The notes under the pieces: generated by a model
The model's database searches: none
What the model saw: only the letters and a program-made list of their open reading frames with translations
What the model was told of the DNA's origin: nothing
Position numbers and translations under genes: made by a program
In this document: one piece after another, positions 36,299 through 44,420 of the stretch
How the letters are laid out: every line of letters starts with the position of its first letter
Numbering within the stretch: position 1 is the stretch's first letter
NCBI RefSeq assembly: GCF_022807995.1
Contig: NZ_CP094351.1
Span: forward strand, 56,001 to 120,000
Source of the DNA: Pseudomonas orientalis
GTDB lineage: Bacteria; Pseudomonadota; Gammaproteobacteria; Pseudomonadales; Pseudomonadaceae
Direction of reading: 5' to 3'
Length of the DNA stretch: 64,000 nt

Positions 36299-37014
36299 GT
36301 TCCGTCTTACGGAGCTGGCGTCCATAGAAAGAAGCCACTTTGCTTCTTTCTGTTTGCATTGCTCGCCAAGGGCGATGCATGACCAGGGGGCTGGGTTGCT
36401 CTGATCGAGAAGATCGGCGCGACCTACGGGTACAGGGAGTGCCTGCGCAAGGGCCGGGTCAGGTGAAAAGCTGCGACGCAAGTTCACAAGTCCTCAAGCT
36501 TGCTGAACTTGCGGCGGGCTTATGACTCTGATGGCCGGTGCGTCATGCCGCCCATAGCTGGCATTCTTCGTTTCTGCCTCTCGCTAATTATTACGTAGTA
36601 TGTCGATGCGACCATCCATCTAGAAATTTCTCCTGACGCCACAGGCCGTTTTCGGCAGGCAGGCTGCGGATTTTCCAGGCATTTCTACCCAATACCCCAA
36701 GTCCTCCGATACCTCTGCGCAAGCCGTAATTGGCAGCTTCACGGCAGGTTCGCCCGCTTGTATGGCGCATTCGAACTGACCGTTCAGACAATTATTTTCA
36801 AAAAAAGCCATGCCGATTCGGCATAGGGTAGGCGTTTACGGCATTAGACGTCGCTGCCTTGCATGGGAATAGTTGCGCCTTTTTTCGCCTGCCAGTAAGC
36901 CATTTCGGCCACGCTGCGGTGACCTTCCATGGAGGCAGATGCTCACACTTTTTCGCTTTCGAGCGGTCCAGCTGGCGCATTTGCCTTAAGTTCACTTGAA
37001 GTAAGGGTAATGAC
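36299..37014. other. Long intergenic region between ivy and gltP
   Basis: 716 bases with no gene that I can support. It begins with the ivy terminator. Two overlapping minus-strand frames lie inside: 36620-36811 (63 residues, four Cys, start MAFFENNCLNGQFECAIQAG) and 36591-36791. Neither has a ribosome site. A perfect 13-base palindrome TGCCGATTCGGCA sits at 36810-36822, against the first frame's start. The last 150 bases should hold the gltP promoter. P. aeruginosa has an extra small gene (PA5480) here, so the region may be a decayed or replaced locus. Confidence 0.5.
36326..36351 (+). terminator. Stem-loop terminator after ivy
   Basis: AGAAAGAAGC at 36326-36335 pairs perfectly with GCTTCTTTCT at 36342-36351 over a six-base loop. 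The following T-run is short. Confidence 0.75.
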
Positions 37015-38346
37015 ATGAAGAAGGCAAAGCTAAGCCTCGCCTGGCAGATCCTCATCGGTTTGGTGTTGGGGATCGCAATCGGTGCAGTGCTCAACCATTT
37101 CAGTGCTGAAAAGGCCTGGTGGATCAGCAACGTGCTGCAGCCGGCGGGCGATATCTTTATCCGCCTGATCAAGATGATCGTTATCCCAATCGTGATTTCC
37201 TCGCTGATCGTCGGTATTGCCGGTGTGGGAGACGCGAAAAAACTGGGTCGCATCGGCGTCAAAACCATTCTCTACTTTGAAGTCGTCACCACCATCGCCA
37301 TCGTGGTCGGTTTGTTGCTGGCCAACCTGTTCCACCCGGGCGCGGGCATCGACATGAGTACCCTGGGTACCGTCGATATCTCCAAGTACCAGGCCACCGC
37401 GGCCGAAGTGCAGCATGAGCATGCGTTCATCGAGACCATTCTCAACCTGATCCCGTCGAACATCTTTGCGGCCGTCGCCCGTGGCGATATGCTGCCGATC
37501 ATCTTCTTCTCCGTGCTGTTCGGCCTGGGCTTGTCGAGCCTCAAGCCGGAACTGCGCGAACCTCTGGTGACCATGTTCCAGGGCGTGTCCGAGAGCATGT
37601 TCAAAGTCACTCACATGATCATGAAGTACGCCCCTATCGGTGTATTTGCCCTGATCGCGGTGACGGTCGCCAACTTCGGCTTTGCCTCGCTGCTGCCACT
37701 GGCCAAGCTGGTGATCCTGGTTTACGTCGCGATTCTGTTCTTCGCCTTTGCGGTGCTGGGCCTGATCGCCCGCCTGTTCGGGTTCTCGATTCTCAAGCTG
37801 ATGCGCATCTTCAAAGATGAGCTGGTGCTTGCCTACTCCACCGCCAGCTCCGAAACCGTGCTGCCGCGCGTGATCGAGAAGATGGAAGCCTACGGTGCGC
37901 CAAAGGCGATCTGCAGCTTCGTGGTGCCGACGGGTTACTCGTTCAACCTCGACGGTTCGACCCTGTACCAGAGCATCGCCGCGATCTTCATTGCCCAGCT
38001 GTACGGCATCGACCTGTCGATCGGCCAGCAATTGATGCTGGTGCTGACGCTGATGGTCACCTCCAAAGGCATTGCCGGTGTGCCGGGCGTGTCCTTCGTA
38101 GTGCTGCTGGCGACCCTGGGCAGCGTGGGCATTCCACTGGAAGGCCTGGCGTTTATCGCGGGTGTCGACCGTGTAATGGACATGGCGCGTACCGCGCTGA
38201 ACGTGATCGGCAACGCCTTGGCCGTACTGGTTATCTCGCGCTGGGAAGGCATGTACGACGACGCCAAGGGCGAGCGCTACTGGAATTCGCTGCCGCACTG
38301 GCGCAGCAAAGAAGCGCTGCCGGCCGGCGAGATCACTCGCGGCTGA
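37015..38346 (+). CDS. gltP: Glutamate/aspartate:proton symporter
   Basis: A DAACS-family (SLC1-like) transporter of 443 residues with about eight helices and two re-entrant loops. Diagnostic segments are the serine-rich AYSTASSETVLPRVIEKM, SFVVPTGYSFNLDGSTLYQS (NLDG motif) and the substrate-binding Asp/Asn helix VDRVMDMARTALNVIGNALAVLVI. It imports acidic amino acids with protons. It stands alone with its own terminator. Confidence 0.95.
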   Translation: MKKAKLSLAWQILIGLVLGIAIGAVLNHFSAEKAWWISNVLQPAGDIFIRLIKMIVIPIVISSLIVGIAGVGDAKKLGRIGVKTILYFEVVTTIAIVVGLLLANLFHPGAGIDMSTLGTVDISKYQATAAEVQHEHAFIETILNLIPSNIFAAVARGDMLPIIFFSVLFGLGLSSLKPELREPLVTMFQGVSESMFKVTHMIMKYAPIGVFALIAVTVANFGFASLLPLAKLVILVYVAILFFAFAVLGLIARLFGFSILKLMRIFKDELVLAYSTASSETVLPRVIEKMEAYGAPKAICSFVVPTGYSFNLDGSTLYQSIAAIFIAQLYGIDLSIGQQLMLVLTLMVTSKGIAGVPGVSFVVLLATLGSVGIPLEGLAFIAGVDRVMDMARTALNVIGNALAVLVISRWEGMYDDAKGERYWNSLPHWRSKEALPAGEITRG

Positions 38347-38366
38347 TCGCTCGATTGCGCTGACAC

Positions 38367-38390
38367 AAACCCCGGATAACTCCGGGGTTT
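38367..38390 (+). terminator. Rho-independent terminator after gltP
   Basis: AAACCCCGGA pairs perfectly with TCCGGGGTTT across TAAC, a compact strong hairpin. Confidence 0.88.
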
Positions 38391-38444
38391 GTCGTTTCTG
38401 CCAGCCCCGTTATCATTCGCCCCATCTTTCGGGGGATTTAACTG

Positions 38445-39674
38445 ATGCTCAATGGCCTGTGGCTTGGCTTCTTTGTCGTGGCAATGGTGTCAGCACTGGC
38501 GCAATGGCTGGTGGGCGGTAACGCCGGGATTTTTGCAGCGATGGTGGAAAGCATTTTCGCCATGGCCAAATTGTCGGTAGAGGTCATGGTGTTGCTGTTC
38601 GGCACCCTGACACTGTGGCTGGGTTTTCTGCGTATCGCCGAAAAAGCCGGGATCGTCGATTGGCTGGCCAGGGCGTTGGGCCCGCTGTTTCGTCGCCTGA
38701 TGCCGGAAGTGCCGGCCGGCCACCCGGCCATCGGCTTGATCACCCTCAACTTCGCCGCCAACGGCCTGGGCCTGGACAACGCCGCCACGCCCATCGGCCT
38801 CAAAGCCATGAAGGCGCTGCAGGAACTCAACCCCATCCCCAATACGGCGAGTAACGCACAAATCCTGTTCCTGGTGCTCAATGCGTCCTCGCTGACGCTG
38901 TTGCCGGTGACCATCTTCATGTACCGCGCCCAGCAAGGCGCTGCCGACCCGACGCTGGTGTTCCTGCCGATCCTGCTGGCCACCAGCGCGTCGACGCTGG
39001 TGGGCCTGCTGTCGGTGGCGGTGATGCAGCGCCTGCGCTTGTGGGACCCTGTCGTGCTGGCCTACCTGATTCCCGGCGCGTTGGTGCTGGGAGGCTTCAT
39101 GGCGTTGCTGGCGACCCTGTCCGCCACGGCGTTGGCCGGGTTGTCGTCGATCCTTGGCAACCTCACGCTGTTTGGCTTGATCATGCTGTTCCTGGTGATC
39201 GGCGCCTTGCGCAAGGTCAAGGTGTATGAGGCCTTTGTCGAAGGGGCCAAGGAAGGCTTTGACGTTGCCAAAAACCTGCTGCCCTACCTGGTGGCGATGC
39301 TCTGTGCGGTGGGCGTGTTGCGTGCCTCCGGCGCCCTGGACTTCGGCCTGGAAGGGATTCGCCATGTGGTGGCCTGGACCGGTATGGACACGCGGTTTGT
39401 CGACGCGCTGCCGACCGCAATGGTCAAGCCGTTCTCCGGCAGCGCGGCGCGGGCGATGCTGATCGAGACCATGCAGACCCAGGGTGTGGACAGCTTCCCG
39501 GCGTTGGTGGCGGCGACGATCCAGGGCAGCACCGAGACCACGTTTTATGTGTTGGCGGTGTACTTCGGGTCGGTGGGCATCCAGCGGGCGCGGCATGCGG
39601 TGGGGTGTGCGTTGTTGGCGGAGTTTGCCGGGGTCGTGGCGGCTATTGCGGTGTGCTACTGGTTCTTTGGTTAA
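38445..39674 (+). CDS. SpmA-SpmB-like nucleoside-recognition membrane protein
   Basis: A 409-residue inner-membrane protein with about ten helices and two Gate/nucleoside-recognition domains in tandem. The first (about 1-190, LNFAANGLGLDNAATPIGLKAM) resembles spore-maturation protein SpmA. The second (about 220-409, with KPFSGSAARAMLIE and IQGSTETTFYVLAVYFG) resembles SpmB. Such fusions are common in non-sporulating Proteobacteria, and their substrate is unknown. Its 3' end is followed by a REPIN. Confidence 0.88.
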   Translation: MLNGLWLGFFVVAMVSALAQWLVGGNAGIFAAMVESIFAMAKLSVEVMVLLFGTLTLWLGFLRIAEKAGIVDWLARALGPLFRRLMPEVPAGHPAIGLITLNFAANGLGLDNAATPIGLKAMKALQELNPIPNTASNAQILFLVLNASSLTLLPVTIFMYRAQQGAADPTLVFLPILLATSASTLVGLLSVAVMQRLRLWDPVVLAYLIPGALVLGGFMALLATLSATALAGLSSILGNLTLFGLIMLFLVIGALRKVKVYEAFVEGAKEGFDVAKNLLPYLVAMLCAVGVLRASGALDFGLEGIRHVVAWTGMDTRFVDALPTAMVKPFSGSAARAMLIETMQTQGVDSFPALVAATIQGSTETTFYVLAVYFGSVGIQRARHAVGCALLAEFAGVVAAIAVCYWFFG

Positions 39675-39687
39675 GGCTTAGATTGCT

Positions 39688-39760
39688 ATCGGGGGCAAGC
39701 CCCCTCCCACATTTAGATCTGTGAATGCATTCAAATTGTGGGAGGGGGCTTGCCCCCGAT
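39688..39760. repeat. REPIN, GTGGGAGGGGGCTTGC family, inward type
   Basis: A 73-base pair with the same arrangement as the copy at 17053, including the shared middle GTGAATGCATTCAA. It lies between the convergent SpmAB-like gene and the PqiC-like lipoprotein gene. Confidence 0.95.
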
Positions 39761-39767
39761 GAGGCCC

Positions 39768-40379
39768 TCAACCTTTAGGTGTAGTGTTGCCTTGCGCCAC
39801 GACCCAATCCACTACCTGCTTATTCAGCTGATCGCCGGCTTGCCCAAAAGCAGCCACCACCGCCGGCACCTTGGTATCCCCCACCTGCTGCCTCACCTCA
39901 AACCGCCGACTGGTAATGATCCTTTGATCACTGCCGCGCACCAGCCGAGCATCCAGGCGAATCACCACTTCCACTGCTGTGCCATGGTATTCGCTCTGAA
40001 ACGCCTGCAATTGCCCGCCCAACTCATAGTCGGCTTGCAGATTGGTCTCGTCGGTACTCAGCAGCGTCACCCGCCCGTCACGCTGGAAGCCATCCAGCAG
40101 GCGATTGCGCAACAGCACCGGCGCCGGATCGCTCCAGCGCGAATTGGCATAGCTGCTGATCAGATCGCCATTGGGCACCACCGCGATGCGTGGGCTGTCG
40201 AGAAACTCACTGGTCTGCGGCTTGGTCACGCGCAATGACCAGCTCACCGGCGCGCCTTGGCTGACGGGCTGGGCCGACGCCAGGCGGTACACGTCGGACG
40301 GGTCCGCCTTGGGCAGGATCGAGCAGGCGCTCATCAACGCAAAGGCCAAGGGTGCGATCATTCGGTAAGCACGCTTCAT
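39768..40379 (-). CDS. ABC-type transport auxiliary lipoprotein (PqiC-like)
   Basis: A 203-residue lipoprotein with lipobox LMSACSI near residue 19. The core AVVPNGDLISSYANSRWSDPAPVLLRNRLLDGF and the later LVRGSDQRIITSRRFEVRQQVG fit the ABC-type auxiliary/PqiC family, outer-membrane partners of MCE systems. It overlaps the mlaD-like gene by four bases (ATGA) and is the last gene of the operon. It probably receives lipid from the MCE ring at the outer membrane. That role is inferred from the PqiABC/Mla literature. Confidence 0.9.
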   Translation of the reverse strand: MKRAYRMIAPLAFALMSACSILPKADPSDVYRLASAQPVSQGAPVSWSLRVTKPQTSEFLDSPRIAVVPNGDLISSYANSRWSDPAPVLLRNRLLDGFQRDGRVTLLSTDETNLQADYELGGQLQAFQSEYHGTAVEVVIRLDARLVRGSDQRIITSRRFEVRQQVGDTKVPAVVAAFGQAGDQLNKQVVDWVVAQGNTTPKG

Positions 40380-41314
40380 GGCGTGAACTCCTTGTTCTTG
40401 TCACTGCCCAGCAGGTAACCGCTGGGGTTGGCTTCCAGACGGCGTGAGATGGCGCGTAGCGAACCGAGGGTTTCGCGCAGTTCGCGCACGGCTGGCGCCA
40501 GCTCATTAAGGCCCTGCATGCCGCTATTCACCGAGTCCTTGTTGTTAGCCAGCAACGTATTGATGGTGGCGGTGCTTTGCTCAAGGGATTTCATCGCCTG
40601 CTCGGCACTGCCAAAGGCTTGCTTGCCCTGGTCGTTGAGCAAGCCGTTGGCGTTGCGCATCAGCACGGTGGTCTGTTCCAGCGCGCCGCCGGCCTGTTTG
40701 CTCACTTGCATCAATTGCTGCATCACCACTTTGATCTCGCCGCGCTGTTCCGCGATGGCGCCGGTGGTTTGCTGCAGGTTGTCCAGGGTGGCGCTCAAGC
40801 GTTCGACGTTTTCCCGGGAGAACAGCTGGTTGGCGTTATGCAACAGCAGGTTGATGCTGGTCATCAGGTCGTTGCTGTTGTTGAGCAGACGGGCGATGGG
40901 CGATGGCGATGCGATGATTTCCGGCAGGTTGCCATCCTTGCCCTTGAGTTCAGGGCTCTGCGGGGTGCCGCCGCTGAGCTGGATGATCGAGGTACCGGTG
41001 ATGCCGGTCAGTGCCAGTTTGGCCTGGGTGTCTTCCTTGATCGGCGTTTGCCCGGCCAGGCGGATGCGCGCCAGCACGCGGCGCGGGTCCTTGGGGTCCA
41101 GGCGCAGGCTGGTGACGTCGCCCACCTTGATCCCGCTGTACTGCACCGAACTGCCCTGGGACAGCCCGCTGACCGCCTCGTTGAACACCACCTCATAATC
41201 CTGGAAGGCGCTGTCGACGCTGGACTTGGCCAGCCACAGGCCGAACAGCATCGCGCCGACCACCACCATTACGCTGAACAATCCGATCATCACATGATGG
41301 GCTCGGGTTTCCAT
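40376..41314 (-). CDS. MlaD family MCE protein
   Basis: A 312-residue periplasmic protein anchored by one N-terminal helix (about residues 8-28). The single MCE domain (40-120) has VQYSGIKVGDVTSLRLDP and ALTGITGTSIIQLSGG. Residues 150-300 are long helices that could extend the hexameric MCE ring into a tunnel. Length is well above E. coli MlaD, more like longer MCE proteins. The mlaF-like gene lies immediately upstream (one base between stop and start). Confidence 0.93.
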   Translation of the reverse strand: METRAHHVMIGLFSVMVVVGAMLFGLWLAKSSVDSAFQDYEVVFNEAVSGLSQGSSVQYSGIKVGDVTSLRLDPKDPRRVLARIRLAGQTPIKEDTQAKLALTGITGTSIIQLSGGTPQSPELKGKDGNLPEIIASPSPIARLLNNSNDLMTSINLLLHNANQLFSRENVERLSATLDNLQQTTGAIAEQRGEIKVVMQQLMQVSKQAGGALEQTTVLMRNANGLLNDQGKQAFGSAEQAMKSLEQSTATINTLLANNKDSVNSGMQGLNELAPAVRELRETLGSLRAISRRLEANPSGYLLGSDKNKEFTP

Positions 41315-41315
41315 G

Positions 41316-42119
41316 TCATACCTCGTTGAGCGATTGAGCGGCATCCAATGCCGCGCGGCCTCGGGGGCCGTGGAAATATTCGTGGATCCAGGCGTCGTCG
41401 GTTTCCGAGACGACATCGATGGCGTCCGCCACCAGGACTTTCTTCTGCGCCAGTACCGCCACGCGGTCGGTGATGGTGTACAGCGTGTCGAGGTCGTGGG
41501 TGACCAGGAACACGCTCAAGCCCAGCGCATCGCGCAGGGTCAGGATCAGTTGGTCGAATTGCGCCGCGCCAATCGGGTCAAGGCCGGCGGTGGGCTCGTC
41601 GAGAAACAGGATGTCCGGGTCCAGGGCCAGCGCACGCGCCAGGGCGGCGCGCTTGATCATGCCGCCGGACAGCGAGGCCGGATACTTGTCGGCCGCCGAC
41701 AACGGCAGCCCGGCGAGGGCCAGTTTGACTGCGGCCAGATGCTCGGCATCGGCGCGGCTGAGCCCGGCGTGCTCGATCAACGGCAAGGCGACGTTCTCGG
41801 TGACGGTCAGCGAGGAAAACAAGGCGCCCTTCTGAAACAGCACGCCGAAACGTCGCTCCACCAGGGAGCGTTCATGCTCGGACAGACTCGGCAGGTTCTT
41901 GCCGAATACCCGCACTTGCCCCTCGCTGGGCCGCCGCAGGCCGACAATGCTGCGCAGCAACACCGACTTGCCGCTGCCGGAGCCGCCGACCACCGCCAGG
42001 ATCTCGCCCTTGTACAAATCCAGATCGAGATGCTCGTGCACGCTCTGGTTGCCAAAGCGGTTGCACAGGCCGCGAACCTCAATCACCGCCTCAGTGGGCG
42101 CTCGATGTACACGACTCAC
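41316..42119 (-). CDS. MlaF-like phospholipid transport ATPase
   Basis: A 267-residue ATPase starting with GTG at 42119, whose codon overlaps the stop of the permease gene (GTGA). Walker A GGSGSGKSV, signature LSGGMIKRAALARAL (the SGGM form typical of MlaF) and Walker B ILFLDEPTAGLDP are present. The C-terminal tail HEYFHGPRGRAALDAA is family-like. It energises lipid movement by the MCE complex. Confidence 0.93.
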   Translation of the reverse strand: MSRVHRAPTEAVIEVRGLCNRFGNQSVHEHLDLDLYKGEILAVVGGSGSGKSVLLRSIVGLRRPSEGQVRVFGKNLPSLSEHERSLVERRFGVLFQKGALFSSLTVTENVALPLIEHAGLSRADAEHLAAVKLALAGLPLSAADKYPASLSGGMIKRAALARALALDPDILFLDEPTAGLDPIGAAQFDQLILTLRDALGLSVFLVTHDLDTLYTITDRVAVLAQKKVLVADAIDVVSETDDAWIHEYFHGPRGRAALDAAQSLNEV

Positions 42120-43264
42120 CAGCCCATCTCCATGAAAAACATCGCGGCGACCGCGTCCAGCACGATCACCACGAAGATCGACTGCACCACGCTTGAGGTG
42201 GTGTGTGCACCGACCGACTCGGCACTGCCGCTGACCTTGAAGCCTTCCAGACAACCGATCGCGGCGATCAGGAACGCGAAAATCGGTGCTTTCACCATGC
42301 CCACCAGAAAATGCTGCACACCGATGTCCGATTGCAGCAGTGACAGAAACATCGCCGGCGAAATATCCAGGGCCACCGCACACACCACGCCGCCGCCGAC
42401 AATCCCCGAGAGCATCGCCAGGAATGTCAGCATCGGCAGCGCCACCAGCAATGCCAGGACCCGCGGCAGCACCAGCAGCTCCATCGGGTCCAGGCCCAGG
42501 GTGCGGATCGCGTCGATTTCTTCATTGGCCTTCATCGAACCGATTTGTGCGGTAAACGCACTGGCCGTGCGACCGGCGATCAGGATGGCGGTGAGCAACA
42601 CGCCGAATTCGCGCAGGAATGAGAACGCCACCAGGTCCACGGTGAAGATCGTCGCGCCGAAGCTCTTGAGCACCGTGGCGCCGAGGAAAGCCACCACGGC
42701 GCCGACCAGAAAGGTCAGCAGCGCGACGATCGGCGCGGCATCCAGGCCGGTCTGTTCAATATGCGCGACCACCGGTGTCAGGCGCCAGCGCTTGGGCCGC
42801 AGGATGCCGCGCACGAAGGTTTCGAGGATCAGGCCGATGAAGCCCAACAGTTTCATCCCGTCTTGCCAGACGGTGTCCACGGCGCGGCCGATGCGCGCCA
42901 ACAGTTGGATGCCGGCGCCCTCTTCCGGCTCCTTGAGTGGTACACAGAAATCGTTGAGCGAGCGGTAGACCGTCTTGAGCAGTGCGCGGTCGGCGGCGGA
43001 CAGGCTGCAATCGGTCTGCTCGGCGGAGCGCTCGATACGCTCGGGCCCCAGCAACTCCACCAGCAGCGACGCGCCGGCGGTATCCAGGGCGCCAAGGCCG
43101 TTAAGGTCGATGTGCGCGCCGGCATCGTATTGGCCGTCGAGGGTGTTCGACAGCTTCTTCAGCTTCGCGTAGTGGGCAAGCGTCCAGTCACCGGAAATGC
43201 GCAGCAACGGCGGTGTGCTGGACGTATCGAGTTGGGCCGCACCGGCCGTCGGGGGAGTGGTCAT
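42116..43264 (-). CDS. MlaE-like permease with fused N-terminal STAS domain
   Basis: A 382-residue protein with two parts. Residues 1-120 are a STAS-type domain (RISGDWTLAHYAKLKKL; HIDLNGLGALDTAGASLLVEL), equivalent to MlaB. Residues 125-382 are an MlaE permease with about five helices (ALLTFLVGAVVAFLGA; FLREFGVLLTAILIAGRTASAFTAQIGSMKANEEIDAIRTLG; the terminal AMFFMEMGW). ATG 43264 is chosen; a GTG at 43291 would add nine residues. It is the first gene of the MlaE-MlaF-MlaD-PqiC operon. No MlaC-like shuttle gene is present nearby. Confidence 0.92.
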   Translation of the reverse strand: MTTPPTAGAAQLDTSSTPPLLRISGDWTLAHYAKLKKLSNTLDGQYDAGAHIDLNGLGALDTAGASLLVELLGPERIERSAEQTDCSLSAADRALLKTVYRSLNDFCVPLKEPEEGAGIQLLARIGRAVDTVWQDGMKLLGFIGLILETFVRGILRPKRWRLTPVVAHIEQTGLDAAPIVALLTFLVGAVVAFLGATVLKSFGATIFTVDLVAFSFLREFGVLLTAILIAGRTASAFTAQIGSMKANEEIDAIRTLGLDPMELLVLPRVLALLVALPMLTFLAMLSGIVGGGVVCAVALDISPAMFLSLLQSDIGVQHFLVGMVKAPIFAFLIAAIGCLEGFKVSGSAESVGAHTTSSVVQSIFVVIVLDAVAAMFFMEMGW

Positions 43265-43318
43265 AAGCTCCGAGCTTGTTTGGCTATCCACAATTGCTAC
43301 GTAATAGCATGATCGGGA

Positions 43319-44350
43319 CTACTGCGGGTTGTCCGTTTGTGCTGAGTCGGTGACGTTAAAGCGCAGCACGCCAATGACTTGCCCGTCTTCGGTGAGCACC
43401 CGTACCTGCCAGCGGCCTACCGCATCCGGCGGGAAGTTCTGCTTGTGGGTCCAGGCGCGGTAGCCCTCCTTGCGGCCGCCATGGATATCCAGGGCAATGC
43501 GGTCGACTTCCTTGCCGTTGAATTTCCACACATGGTAGATCCGCTCATCGAGGCCGCGCGGCGCGTTGATCGCGGTGTAGGCGTACAGCCCGCCGCTGCG
43601 CAGTTGGGCGGCGCTGACTTGCTTAAGGTCGTCGCCCGGGGTGCGGTCCTGAAGCTGGGTGCTGATGGCCACTTCAGTCATCCACAGGGTGGCCGGTGGT
43701 ACCCAGCTACGCAGCAGCCAGCCGGCGCAGCCAATAGCGGCCGTCACCCCCAGCAGCATTACCCAGCCTTTGACGCTGCGCAGCGGCAGGCTCACGGCCA
43801 GGCTCGGAATCGACAGCGCCATGGCGACGCCCAGGGCCAGCTTGTAACTTTCGGCAGTGGTCAGGTGCAGGATGATCGGCAGTGCGGTCAGCAGTGCGGC
43901 GAACAGTGTCAGCGTATGCAAGGCGAGGAACAGCGAGCGCTTGGGCGCCAGCCATTTGTAATACAGCGGGTCGATGATCGACACCAGCGCCGCCGCGCCG
44001 AGCAGGCCGGTAAACACCGATTGGCCGCTGTTCCAGGCGGTGGTCACGAAAAAGAACGGCAACACGAAAAACAGGCTTTCCTGATGGATCATCTGCGTGG
44101 CGTAGCGCAGCAGCGGTTCCGGTATTTCGCGGTTGAACAGCTTGGTGAACAGTTGCGTGAAGCTGTTTTCCAGCATCAGCCACAACCAGCTCACCAGCAT
44201 GATCACGGCGATCCAACTGGCCATGCCCTGCTGGCGGTCCACCAGGATGAAGCTGCCGACACCCGAGATGAAGCCGCCGAGTGCGATCACCCCAGGGTAG
44301 CGCTTGATCAGTTCTATAACGCGCTGGACAAGGGGCGGCAGATTCGGCAT
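43319..44350 (-). CDS. DUF5924/DUF2914 membrane protein
   Basis: A 343-residue protein. Residues 1-215 have about seven hydrophobic helices. Residues 220-343 form a soluble strand-rich domain with RIYHVWKFNGKEVDRIALDI and WRTHK-like GYRAWTHKQNFPPDAVGRWQVRVLTEDGQ-type features of DUF2914 (each quoted loosely by position). Known in Pseudomonas as DUF5924 family. Function unknown; the C-terminal fold resembles small periplasmic ligand or carbohydrate-handling domains. Same strand as, and 55 bases upstream of, the MlaE operon. Confidence 0.82.
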   Translation of the reverse strand: MPNLPPLVQRVIELIKRYPGVIALGGFISGVGSFILVDRQQGMASWIAVIMLVSWLWLMLENSFTQLFTKLFNREIPEPLLRYATQMIHQESLFFVLPFFFVTTAWNSGQSVFTGLLGAAALVSIIDPLYYKWLAPKRSLFLALHTLTLFAALLTALPIILHLTTAESYKLALGVAMALSIPSLAVSLPLRSVKGWVMLLGVTAAIGCAGWLLRSWVPPATLWMTEVAISTQLQDRTPGDDLKQVSAAQLRSGGLYAYTAINAPRGLDERIYHVWKFNGKEVDRIALDIHGGRKEGYRAWTHKQNFPPDAVGRWQVRVLTEDGQVIGVLRFNVTDSAQTDNPQ

Positions 44351-44420
44351 GGGCGGTTCGCACTGTGTGTGGGAAAAATCTTAGACAGAATAACGTTTTA
44401 GTCCGCTGTTCGGTGCCTCG

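Noticed and set aside
36620..36811. A 63-residue minus-strand frame with four Cys between ivy and gltP
   Set aside because: No ribosome site, overlapped by another frame, and no similarity I recognise; kept only as part of the gap description.
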